Assembly: GCA_002282555.1 (NCBI GenBank)
Contig: NCJR01000096.1
Span: 7,211 to 13,453, forward strand
Length of the DNA stretch: 6,243 nucleotides
Origin: Rhodobacterales bacterium 34-62-10
GTDB lineage: Bacteria; Pseudomonadota; Alphaproteobacteria; Rhodobacterales; Rhodobacteraceae
Direction of reading: 5' to 3'
Positions 1 to 6,179 of this stretch are shown in pieces. Position numbers and translations under genes: made by a program. Each line of letters begins with the position of its first letter. Position 1 is the first letter of the stretch. The notes under the pieces were generated by a model, which was not told the DNA's origin, made no database searches, and was given only the letters and a program-made list of their open reading frames with translations.

Positions 1-305
1 AACAACTGACCCTCAATGATCGACAGCTCTGACTTCAGACCGGTCGGATCCAGCCGGATCAGGATTTGATCCGTAGCAACCGTCATCCCTTCGGTCACAA
101 GGATTTCGCTGACCACACCGCCATCTGGATGCTGAACCACCTGACGGTTCTGATCCACCTCGATCCGTCCGCTGGCGATGATAGCGCCCGAGATATTCAC
201 GAACCCGGCCCAAGCACCGAACCCCCCAAGCAACAGGACAAGTGCCGCCAGACCGATGATCATGGGACCGCGAACAGGAAACTCTCTTGATGACTGAAGG
301 CTCAA
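1..305 (-). CDS. HlyD-family type I secretion periplasmic adaptor (membrane fusion protein), partial
   Basis: This is the N-terminal 101 codons of a PrtE/AprE-like adaptor; the rest lies beyond the left edge. Such proteins are anchored in the inner membrane and link the ABC exporter to a TolC-type outer-membrane channel. Seen: a short basic N-terminus, one hydrophobic segment at about residues 15-36, then the family-typical stretch GAIIASGRIEVDQNRQVVQH (residues 40-59) and DGGVVSEILVTEGMTVATDQ, which starts the biotinyl-lipoyl-like domain. The chosen start is TTG at 305-303. It overlaps the stop of the upstream ABC gene as TTGA and has GGAGG six bases upstream. The alternative ATG at 263-261 would remove the residues before the membrane segment and has no comparable ribosome site. 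Co-transcription and translational coupling with the ABC gene are inferred. The family is clear; the exact start is less certain. Confidence 0.87.
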   Translation of the reverse strand, partial: MSLQSSREFPVRGPMIIGLAALVLLLGGFGAWAGFVNISGAIIASGRIEVDQNRQVVQHPDGGVVSEILVTEGMTVATDQILIRLDPTGLKSELSIIEGQL

Positions 306-2044
306 CGCACACCTCCACCCAGACCCTGCGCAATGCTGGACTGTACCGCATCGTGATTGCTCAAAACCTGCCGCAAAACCTCATCCTTTGGACCAAACGC
401 TGCACGCGCGCCGCCATCCATCACCAAAATCATGTCACATTCCTGGATTGCTGCGGGGCGGTGCGCCATGATCAGAACGGATCGTCCAGCGTCCTTCAAA
501 GACCGGATCGCGCTGTTCAACGCTTGCGAGCCTTCGTTGTCGAGGTTGGAGTTCGGCTCATCCAGCACAAGGATCACCGGATCGCCATACATGGCACGCG
601 CCAGCCCGATCCGTTGGATTTGCCCACCTGACAACCGCCCACCCGCGCCAGAGACTCGCGTGTCATAGCCATCGGGAAGTTTCAGGATCATCTCATGCGC
701 CGCAGCCTTGCGTGCCGCAGCCACCACTTGACCGGCATCAGGGGTCAAGGACATGCGCGCGATATTCTCGGCAATGGTGCCATCGAACAGTTGCACCCGC
801 TGCGGCAGATAACCGATATGCTGGCCCAAGGCAGCGGGTGAATACTGGTCCAGTGCCGCCCCATCCAACCGGACCTTGCCCGCCACCGCAGGCCAGGCAC
901 CGGTCAAGGCACGCGCCAGCGTCGACTTTCCCGCACCTGAGGGGCCGATCACGCCAATAGCCTGACCCGGCTCCACCAAAAAGCTCAGCATCCGCAACAC
1001 GGCTTGATTCTCTCCGGGGGGTATCACCGTCAAACCCTGTACCTCCAACCGGGCACGCGGCACCGGCAGGGCTGTGCGGGTTGATTCAGGCGGTACCTCG
1101 GACAACAGCCGCGCCAGATCGGACCAACCGCGCATGGCGCGCTGGACCAGCGCCCAGTTGCCGATTGCCTGTTCGATGGGCGCCAAGGCGCGCCCCAGAA
1201 GAATCGACGCGGCGATCATCGCCCCAGCACTGACCTCGCCCCGGATCACCAGCAAAGCCCCAAGCCCCAGCATCGCCGATTGCAGGAAAAGCCGCAGGCC
1301 TTTGGATGCGGCGGCAAACCCGCCTCCCAGATCAGCGGCCACAAGATGACGGGTCAGAACCGCATCCCGCGCCCGTTTCCACCGATCAAAGGCAGCGTCG
1401 CGCATCCCCAGCGCCTGCACCATCTCGGCTTCGGTCCGGATTTGGCTCGACAGGGTGTCGGCGGCCGCCTGCGCCTGATTCGCCTGTGCCACGGGTGCGC
1501 GGGTGGCGATCTGGTTCGCCAGTGTCAGCAGTACAAGAACCGCACCGCCGCCCAGGGCAAGATATCCCAGCCATGGGTGGAAAAGGGCAATCCCCAGCAA
1601 GAAGATCGGAACCCACGGCATGTCGAACAGCGCCATCACCACGGGCGACACCATGAAGCGTTGCACCGCCTCAAGATCACGCAGCCCAGAAACGGATGCA
1701 TCAAGCGGATGTCCGGCCGATTTGCGCAAGACCGCGTCAAAGACGCGCCGATCCAGCCCGGCCTGGAACCGCGCCCCGGCCCGCGCCATGATCCGCCCGC
1801 GGGCGTGATCCAGCAACCCCATGATGCCATAAAGAAACGCAACCAGTGATGTCAGCGCAACAAGTGTCGCCACCGACCCGCTGCCCAGCACACGGTCATA
1901 GACCTGCAGCATATAGATCGGACCCGTCAGCATCAGCAGGTTCGCAAACACACTGAACAGTCCGACTGCCCAGAAAAGATGCCGGCATTTACGCCGCTCT
2001 TCGCGCAATTCCTGAAAGCCGGCTTCTGTTTCCTTGGTCACCAT
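302..2044 (-). CDS. Type I secretion system ABC transporter, permease/ATPase (PrtD/AprD family)
   Basis: This 580-residue half-transporter is of normal length for the PrtD/AprD family. It dimerises in the inner membrane and uses ATP to push an unfolded substrate, usually an RTX-type protein with a C-terminal signal, through the HlyD/TolC conduit. The membrane domain covers about residues 20-300, with hydrophobic helices near 23-45, 57-78, 140-178 and 250-287. It contains the family-typical GPIYMLQVYDRVL (41-53). The ATPase domain has Walker A GPSGAGKS (367-374), Q-loop YLPQ (412-415), signature LSGGQ (471-475), Walker B ILVLDEP (491-497), D-loop NLD (500-502) and the H-loop histidine 528, so it looks catalytically intact. 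There is no N-terminal C39 peptidase domain, so it is not a bacteriocin-type exporter. The ATG at 2044 could be replaced by the next codon, GTG at 2041, which lies six bases from AAGGG. The HlyD gene follows with a four-base overlap. The substrate is unknown. Confidence 0.95.
   Translation of the reverse strand: MVTKETEAGFQELREERRKCRHLFWAVGLFSVFANLLMLTGPIYMLQVYDRVLGSGSVATLVALTSLVAFLYGIMGLLDHARGRIMARAGARFQAGLDRRVFDAVLRKSAGHPLDASVSGLRDLEAVQRFMVSPVVMALFDMPWVPIFLLGIALFHPWLGYLALGGGAVLVLLTLANQIATRAPVAQANQAQAAADTLSSQIRTEAEMVQALGMRDAAFDRWKRARDAVLTRHLVAADLGGGFAAASKGLRLFLQSAMLGLGALLVIRGEVSAGAMIAASILLGRALAPIEQAIGNWALVQRAMRGWSDLARLLSEVPPESTRTALPVPRARLEVQGLTVIPPGENQAVLRMLSFLVEPGQAIGVIGPSGAGKSTLARALTGAWPAVAGKVRLDGAALDQYSPAALGQHIGYLPQRVQLFDGTIAENIARMSLTPDAGQVVAAARKAAAHEMILKLPDGYDTRVSGAGGRLSGGQIQRIGLARAMYGDPVILVLDEPNSNLDNEGSQALNSAIRSLKDAGRSVLIMAHRPAAIQECDMILVMDGGARAAFGPKDEVLRQVLSNHDAVQSSIAQGLGGGVR
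312..316 (-). promoter_or_regulatory. Ribosome binding site deciding the TTG start of the HlyD adaptor
   Basis: On the minus strand GGAGG lies six bases before the TTG at 305-303. It sits inside the last codons of the ABC gene. This site is the main reason to prefer the TTG, which creates a four-base TTGA overlap, over the internal ATG at 263. Confidence 0.6.
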
Positions 2045-2235
2045 GCACCCTTTTCCGCCACTCGTCCCACCAAAACCGCCGGTCAGGTCGCCTGCACTCT
2101 TTCGTCCGGACGGTGGACACTATATGAACGGGTCCTAACTTCCGGTTGACGCGCGCCGCAGGCTCGGGACGGCCCATCACCCATTGCGACGGTCTGATCC
2201 GATCATCAGGCACATGAAACAGAAGCATATAACCT
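2045..2235. promoter_or_regulatory. Divergent intergenic region between the secretion operon and mlaA
   Basis: This 191-base region must hold promoters for both directions, but none is convincing. On the minus strand a TATAGT (complement of 2119-2124) could be a -10 box for the secretion operon, with no good -35. On the plus strand TATAAC at 2228-2233 resembles a -10 box for mlaA, again without a -35 at 16-18 bases. If that box is real, transcription would start near 2240 and the GTG at 2236 could not be the mlaA start. A short imperfect palindrome, CTGATCCGATCATCAG at 2194-2209, is the only symmetric element I noticed; a regulator cannot be named. No small gene or RNA is evident. Confidence 0.35.
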
Positions 2236-3054
2236 GTGAGATATCCAGTGTCACAAGCAACTTACCGCCCCAGCGCCCAACCTGTCCGCCGACTTGTGGT
2301 GCGGATGCTTCCGCTTTGCTGTGCTGTGATCCTGTCGGCTTGTGCCGCACCCGAGGGCTATGTCGCCCGCGATGGCATCAACGATCCCTACGAGGCGCAG
2401 AACCGCAACGTACATGAATTCAACAAAGCGATCGACCGCGGCGTCCTGCGCCCCTTGTCGCGTGGCTACAACCAGGCCGTACCGGATGAGATGAAGGTGA
2501 TGGTCAACAATTTTGCAGGCAACCTGTCGACACCGCAGATGGTGGTGAACAACCTTCTGCAAGGGGATTTTGAAGGTGCCCTGACCAATACGACACGCTT
2601 TTTCCTGAACAGCACCATCGGCCTCGCCGGTCTTGTCGATGTCGGTGAAATCGCAGGACTTCAGGAGAACGATACCGACTTTGGCGAAACCTTGCATGTC
2701 TGGGGTGTCGGGGAAGGCGCCTATGTCGAAATGCCCTTCCGCGGGCCCGCGACACAGCGCGATGCCGTGGGACGTTTCGTTGATCTTTTCACCAATCCTC
2801 TGCCAGAGGCTCTGTCTGGCGATCAGAACGACCTGCGTGTTGGCGTGCAGGTCGTCGACGTGATCGGGGATCGTGGGCGCTTTGGCGATACCATCGATTC
2901 CGTGCTCTATGACAGTGCCGACAGCTATGCCCAATCGCGACTTATTTACCTGCAGAGCAGACGGTTTGAACTGGGCGGTGGTGGAGATGCGGATTATGAC
3001 GACCCATATGCGCTGGACGCTGCAGACCCCTATGAGGACCCCTATGAAGAATGA
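2236..3054 (+). CDS. mlaA: MlaA (VacJ) family outer-membrane lipoprotein, phospholipid asymmetry
   Basis: MlaA sits in the inner leaflet of the outer membrane, removes misplaced phospholipids from the outer leaflet and passes them to MlaC. The product is 272 residues. A basic n-region (VRRLVVR) and hydrophobic core lead to the lipobox LSAC (33-36), with Cys36 as the likely lipidated residue. The MlaA domain runs from about residue 49 to 245: DPYEAQNRNVHEFNKAIDR, then NFAGNLSTPQMVVNNLLQGD, RFFLNSTIGLAGLVDVGE and DFGETLHVWGVGEGAYVEMP, all close to family patterns. The tail (250-272) is acidic with repeated DPY units. The start is uncertain: GTG 2236 gives the longest form (AGAAG ten bases upstream), GTG 2248 has GAG at a better distance, and GTG 2296/2299 would leave a very short signal peptide. 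mlaC overlaps its 3' end, indicating an operon. Confidence 0.94.
   Translation: MRYPVSQATYRPSAQPVRRLVVRMLPLCCAVILSACAAPEGYVARDGINDPYEAQNRNVHEFNKAIDRGVLRPLSRGYNQAVPDEMKVMVNNFAGNLSTPQMVVNNLLQGDFEGALTNTTRFFLNSTIGLAGLVDVGEIAGLQENDTDFGETLHVWGVGEGAYVEMPFRGPATQRDAVGRFVDLFTNPLPEALSGDQNDLRVGVQVVDVIGDRGRFGDTIDSVLYDSADSYAQSRLIYLQSRRFELGGGGDADYDDPYALDAADPYEDPYEE
3025..3048 (+). repeat. Tandem 12-bp repeat spanning the mlaA end and the mlaC start
   Basis: GACCCCTATGAG (3025-3036) is followed directly by GACCCCTATGAA (3037-3048), 11 of 12 bases identical. In the mlaA frame it encodes DPYE twice. In the mlaC frame each copy holds an ATG. The first copy also supplies most of the GAGG ribosome site for the second copy's ATG, the likely mlaC start. 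Confidence 0.85.
3034..3037 (+). promoter_or_regulatory. Ribosome binding site of mlaC inside mlaA
   Basis: GAGG ends six bases before the ATG at 3044. It lies within the mlaA coding sequence, so ribosomes finishing mlaA at 3054 uncover or pass the mlaC start. It decides between ATG 3044 and the in-frame ATG 3032, which has no such site. Confidence 0.6.
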
Positions 3055-3661
3055 TGTGACCCGCCGTTTCGCCGTGTCGTCCCTTGCGCTGGGCGCAGGA
3101 TTGGCCGTGATGGGGGCCAGTCTGCCGCTGCCGGCGCAGGCCATGACACAGGCGCGTGCAAAAACGCTGGTTGACGCGTTGGTGGCCGATATCAACGCCG
3201 TCATCGCGTCGGGAAAATCCGAACAGGCTATGTATGTCGAGTTCGAGAGGATATTCAAACGCTACGCGGATGTACCGACCATCGCCCGCTACGCGCTGGG
3301 TGTCGACAGCAGACGTGCGACCCCCGCACAGATGGGCGCGTTCACCACGGTGTTCCAGCGTTATATCTCGGTGAAATACGGGCGCCGCTTCCGAGAGTTC
3401 ATTGGTGGCCAGATCGAGGTGCAAGAGGCCCGGGCGGTCAATAATTTCTATGAGGTCAAGAGCGTTGCCATCCTGCGCGGTCAGGCGCCCTTCGAAGTGA
3501 CCTTCCTTGTGTCGGATCGCAGCGGCAAGGACCTGTTTTTCAACCTGTTCATCGAAGGCATCAACATGCTGCTGACCGAGCGGACCGAAATTGGCGCGAT
3601 GCTTGATCGGCGCGGAGGCGATATCGACGCGATGATCACGGATCTGCGTGCCGCGACCTGA
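3044..3661 (+). CDS. mlaC: MlaC/Ttg2D family periplasmic phospholipid-binding protein
   Basis: MlaC shuttles phospholipid between outer-membrane MlaA and the inner-membrane MlaFED ABC complex. The product is 205 residues, a usual family length. Residues 1-33 form a signal peptide with a twin arginine (TRRFAVSS, residues 6-13), a hydrophobic stretch and an AQA cleavage site before Met34. The mature protein matches the Tol_Tol_Ttg2 (MlaC) pattern: ERIFKRYADVPTIARYALG (68-86), TPAQMGAFTTVFQRYISVKY (93-112), then a beta-rich lipid-binding half (EVQEARAVNNFYEVKSVAIL, DLFFNLFIEGINMLLTERTE) and a C-terminal helix. The start at ATG 3044 rests on GAGG six bases upstream and on the signal peptide beginning there. 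It overlaps mlaA by 11 bases, so the two are surely co-transcribed. mlaF, mlaE and mlaD are not in the window. Whether export is by Tat or Sec cannot be settled from sequence, because the motif is not a full SRRxFLK. Confidence 0.94.
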   Translation: MKNDVTRRFAVSSLALGAGLAVMGASLPLPAQAMTQARAKTLVDALVADINAVIASGKSEQAMYVEFERIFKRYADVPTIARYALGVDSRRATPAQMGAFTTVFQRYISVKYGRRFREFIGGQIEVQEARAVNNFYEVKSVAILRGQAPFEVTFLVSDRSGKDLFFNLFIEGINMLLTERTEIGAMLDRRGGDIDAMITDLRAAT

Positions 3662-3686
3662 AGGCAAACAAGACTGCGGAATTGAA

Positions 3687-3714
3687 AAAGGCGCGCCTGT
3701 CAGGGCGCGCCTTT
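3687..3714. terminator. Bidirectional intrinsic terminator between convergent mlaC and the PBP gene
   Basis: A perfect 11-bp inverted repeat, AAAGGCGCGCC at 3687-3697 and GGCGCGCCTTT at 3704-3714, encloses a six-base loop TGTCAG. On the plus strand the hairpin is followed by TTTCTAGTT. On the minus strand the A-run at 3685-3689 reads as TTTTT after the stem. It lies 26 bases after the mlaC stop and 23 bases after the PBP stop, so it can serve both genes. Confidence 0.9.
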
Positions 3715-3736
3715 CTAGTTGCGATCATCCCGTTGA

Positions 3737-5923
3737 TCAGTTGCGGCCGCCGCCGAACAGATCGCGGAACAATTGCTCGATTGCGGTCTGCGTTTCTGGC
3801 TGGCCATTGGTCGTGCCGCCGCCCTGATTGCCTTGGTTCTGGGTCATTCCCTGACCTGCGCCGGGTTGCGGTGCAGGCGGCGCGACTTGCGCCGGGGCCT
3901 GCATCGGAAGCGGACGGGGCGGTAACCCTTCGTGGACGCGCACCATCACCTCGTGCCAGATTTCCGAAGGAAGGCCGCTGCCGGTCACCCCAGTCAACGG
4001 TGTGTTGTCATCATACCCCATCCACACGCCTGCCACGTAATCAGCGGAATAGCCGATGAACCACGCATCACGCGCAGCCTGTGTCGTGCCCGTTTTGCCT
4101 GCCACTTCGCGGTCTGCAAGATTTGCCTTCGTTCCCGTCCCGCGTGTCGTCACCTGATGGAGCATCCACGTCAATTGCTCGGCCGCGTCCTGCCGGATCA
4201 CGCGCTCGCCCATCCCGCCCGTCGCGGTCATCAGCGGCGCGTCTTCGCTCTGCATCCGCAACTCGATCAAGCCATAAGGCGTCACGGCAGACCCACCGTT
4301 CAGTATCCCGGCAAAGGCACCGGTGGTTTCGATCAGCGTCGCCTCGGATGCACCCAATGCCAATGCCGGCCCTGCGGCCAGATCCGACTGGATACCGAAT
4401 TGCGCGGCTACGTTCCTTACCGTCTCAAGTCCCACGGTCTGCGCCACCTTCACCGCCGGGATATTGAGCGAACGGGTCAATGACTCGGTCATCGTCACGG
4501 GCCCGTTGAATTTACGGTCATAATTGTTGGGGCACCATTCTCCCGATCCCGCGATATTCACACAGTAGGGCGCATCTTCAATGATATCGTTGGGCGAATA
4601 TCCAAGATCCAGCGCTGCCGCATACACAAAGGGTTTGAAAGCGGACCCCGTCTGCCGGCGGGCTTGCGTGGCGCGGTTGAAGGCCCCGACAACCTTGGTG
4701 TCGCGCCCGCCGACCATCGCACGCACAGCCCCGTCCGATGACATCACCACAATCGCGGCCTGCGCCTTGGATCCGTCACGCACCTTGTTTTCAAAGATGT
4801 AAAGCATCGCCTCTTCGGCAGCTTTCTGGATGCGCGGGTCCAGAGTGGTGCGGATCACCACATCCTCGGTGGTGTTGCGCGTGAAATATTCGGGGCCTGA
4901 CGACATCACCCAGTCCGCGAAGAAACCGCCTGCCCGCGCCTCTGCCGCCTCGGACAGTCGCGCTGGGTTGTCCAAGGCCTCACGCGCCTCGGCTTCGCTC
5001 AGATATCCCTGCTCTTCCATCAGCCGGATCACGGTGGCCGCGCGGTTCTGGGATCGTTGCAGGTTGTTGGTCGGTGCAAGGCTCGTGGGTGCTGTCAACA
5101 GACCCGCCAGCATCGCCGCTTCCGCCGGATTCACCTGACCCGACGTTTTCCCGAAATAGCGTTGTGCCGCAGCCTCGGCTCCAAAGGCGCCGCCCCCCAG
5201 ATAGGCTCGGTTGATATAGATCGAAAGGATCTCGTCCTTGGTATACTTGGTCTCAAGCGCAAAGGCATAGATCGCCTCCTTGATCTTGCGCGACAGCGAT
5301 CCCCGGCGGCAATCAGCTTCATACTCGGCTTCCGATTTCCACTGCGCCGGATCATAGGGGACCCCAAGACAAAGAAGCTTGGCCGTCTGCTGCGTGATGG
5401 TCGAGCCGCCGTTGCCAGACAGAGGTCCGCGCCCCTCGCGCAGGTTGATCCGGATGGCGCTGGCAATACCCCGTGGCGAGACTCCCAAATGACGGTAGAA
5501 ACGCCGATCCTCGGTCGCAATGACCGCATTTTTCAGATGCGGCGAGATGGCGTCGGCACTGACCACACCTCCGAACTGGTCACCACGCCATGCAAAGACG
5601 CGGCCATCGGCATCCAGCAAGGTCACCGAACCCCGCTGCCGCCCATCCAGCAGGGCGTTGGCCTCGGGCAGGGTGGTGTAAAAATAGGCGACTGCGCCAG
5701 CGATGATCAGCACGGTGATCAAGCCGACCCGCCAGGTAAAGCCCCAGATCACCCGCCAGATCACCGTGAACAGCCCCACGATCACCGCAATCACCGGATT
5801 GCGCGAGCGGCTGTTGCGGCGCGGTGCGGGTTTGCTCTTCACCGGTTTCGGCGCTGCGGGCTTTTTCGCGGCAGTGCGTCTATCCGCCACCAAGGGTGGT
5901 TTCCTGCGACCTGAATCACTCAT
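3737..5923 (-). CDS. Bifunctional class A penicillin-binding protein (PBP1A family), transglycosylase/transpeptidase
   Basis: This 728-residue enzyme polymerises lipid II into glycan strands and crosslinks the peptides on the periplasmic side of the inner membrane. Residues 1-42 are a basic, Pro/Lys-rich tail; 43-82 are hydrophobic. The GT51 domain (about 95-285) has ATEDRRF (136-142, catalytic Glu138), GGSTITQQTAK (172-182), RKIKEAIYA (212-220, Glu217) and NRAYLGGGAFGAEAAAQRYF. The transpeptidase domain (about 350-665) has SAFK (427-430, nucleophile Ser427), SLN (485-487) and KTGTT (610-614), so both activities look intact. The linker between domains is short, leaving no room for the OB-like domain of E. 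coli PBP1A (about 850 residues). The C-terminus is a Pro/Gln/Gly-rich tail ending in IEQLFRDLFGGGRN. ATG 5923 is chosen although its ribosome site is weak: the frame is open to 6037, but a promoter lies between, and family members begin like this one. Confidence 0.94.
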   Translation of the reverse strand: MSDSGRRKPPLVADRRTAAKKPAAPKPVKSKPAPRRNSRSRNPVIAVIVGLFTVIWRVIWGFTWRVGLITVLIIAGAVAYFYTTLPEANALLDGRQRGSVTLLDADGRVFAWRGDQFGGVVSADAISPHLKNAVIATEDRRFYRHLGVSPRGIASAIRINLREGRGPLSGNGGSTITQQTAKLLCLGVPYDPAQWKSEAEYEADCRRGSLSRKIKEAIYAFALETKYTKDEILSIYINRAYLGGGAFGAEAAAQRYFGKTSGQVNPAEAAMLAGLLTAPTSLAPTNNLQRSQNRAATVIRLMEEQGYLSEAEAREALDNPARLSEAAEARAGGFFADWVMSSGPEYFTRNTTEDVVIRTTLDPRIQKAAEEAMLYIFENKVRDGSKAQAAIVVMSSDGAVRAMVGGRDTKVVGAFNRATQARRQTGSAFKPFVYAAALDLGYSPNDIIEDAPYCVNIAGSGEWCPNNYDRKFNGPVTMTESLTRSLNIPAVKVAQTVGLETVRNVAAQFGIQSDLAAGPALALGASEATLIETTGAFAGILNGGSAVTPYGLIELRMQSEDAPLMTATGGMGERVIRQDAAEQLTWMLHQVTTRGTGTKANLADREVAGKTGTTQAARDAWFIGYSADYVAGVWMGYDDNTPLTGVTGSGLPSEIWHEVMVRVHEGLPPRPLPMQAPAQVAPPAPQPGAGQGMTQNQGNQGGGTTNGQPETQTAIEQLFRDLFGGGRN

Positions 5924-5956
5924 GCTCTGTTTTGCCCGGCGCCTGTTGTTTTGGAG

Positions 5957-5985
5957 AATATAGCGACGCCGCGATGGAATGTTGA
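5957..5985 (-). promoter_or_regulatory. Candidate sigma70-type promoter of the PBP gene
   Basis: Reading the minus strand, TCAACA (complement of 5980-5985, four of six to TTGACA) is followed after 17 bases by TATATT (complement of 5957-5962, five of six to TATAAT). Transcription would start near 5950, giving a leader of about 27 bases before the ATG at 5923. This placement excludes the longer open frame from 6034/6037 as coding. It is a prediction from consensus only. Confidence 0.5.
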
Positions 5986-6046
5986 CCCTTGCCGCGCGGC
6001 TTTCCCGTTTTTGTTTAGATGAAAAATTAGGCATCAAGTCGCGGTC

Positions 6047-6061
6047 GCATAAAAATTATGC
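6047..6061. repeat. AT-rich palindrome in the PBP/PII divergent region
   Basis: GCATAAAAATTATGC has perfect six-base arms (GCATAA/TTATGC) around AAA. It lies about 62 bases upstream of the predicted PBP -35 box and 119 bases before the PII start. It may be an operator-like site, but a six-base inverted repeat can also arise by chance in AT-rich DNA. I cannot assign a regulator. Confidence 0.35.
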
Positions 6062-6076
6062 AGATATCCAAAAGCA

Positions 6077-6092
6077 TGGGCTGGATTCTGCG
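6077..6092 (+). promoter_or_regulatory. Weak sigma54-like (-24/-12) element upstream of the PII gene
   Basis: TGGGCTGGATTCTGCG has GG (6078-6079) and GC (6090-6091) ten bases apart, the invariant spacing of RpoN promoters. It matches only part of TGGCAC-N5-TTGC: TGG and TGC fit, while CAC and the first T of TTGC do not. PII genes are often under NtrC/RpoN control, but some Rhodobacterales use NtrC with sigma70. No clear sigma70 promoter was seen on this strand either. Confidence 0.2.
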
Positions 6093-6166
6093 CCCCGGCC
6101 TTTCATTCACACCGTCCTGTCCGTTTTGCTGCAACTGCAACATGCGGGCCTCATCCCGCTCCAGAC

Positions 6167-6173
6167 GAAGGGG
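6167..6173 (+). promoter_or_regulatory. Ribosome binding site deciding the GTG start of the PII gene
   Basis: GAAGGGG ends six bases before the GTG at 6180. No in-frame ATG lies near it, and translation from this GTG gives the exact N-terminus expected of PII proteins. Confidence 0.7.
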
Positions 6174-6179
6174 ACCAAG

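Noticed and set aside
13..351. Open frame of 112 codons on the minus strand overlapping the HlyD gene
   Set aside because: It is out of frame with the clear HlyD translation, and its Cys/Arg-rich product resembles nothing.
1280..1849. Open frame of 189 codons on the plus strand opposite the ABC transporter
   Set aside because: Shadow of the ABC membrane domain, with a biased His/Gln/Arg-rich composition and no ribosome site noticed.
2146..2174. TTGACG at 2146 as a -35 box for mlaA
   Set aside because: No -10-like hexamer lies 16-18 bases downstream; the sequence there is GC-rich.
2251..3258. Long open frame of 335 codons on the minus strand opposite mlaA and mlaC
   Set aside because: It overlaps two recognised genes completely, its translation has no recognisable domain, and high-GC DNA often leaves such opposite-strand frames open.
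5057..5914. Open frame of 285 codons on the plus strand opposite the PBP gene
   Set aside because: The opposite strand encodes intact GT51 motifs with catalytic residues; the plus-strand translation is rich in Arg, Gln and His with no domain pattern.
5924..6037. N-terminal extension of the PBP by 38 residues from ATG 6034 or TTG 6037
   Set aside because: The extension is Arg/Asn-rich with no family resemblance, a good -35/-10 pair lies inside it, and the sequence from Met 5923 matches the usual family start.
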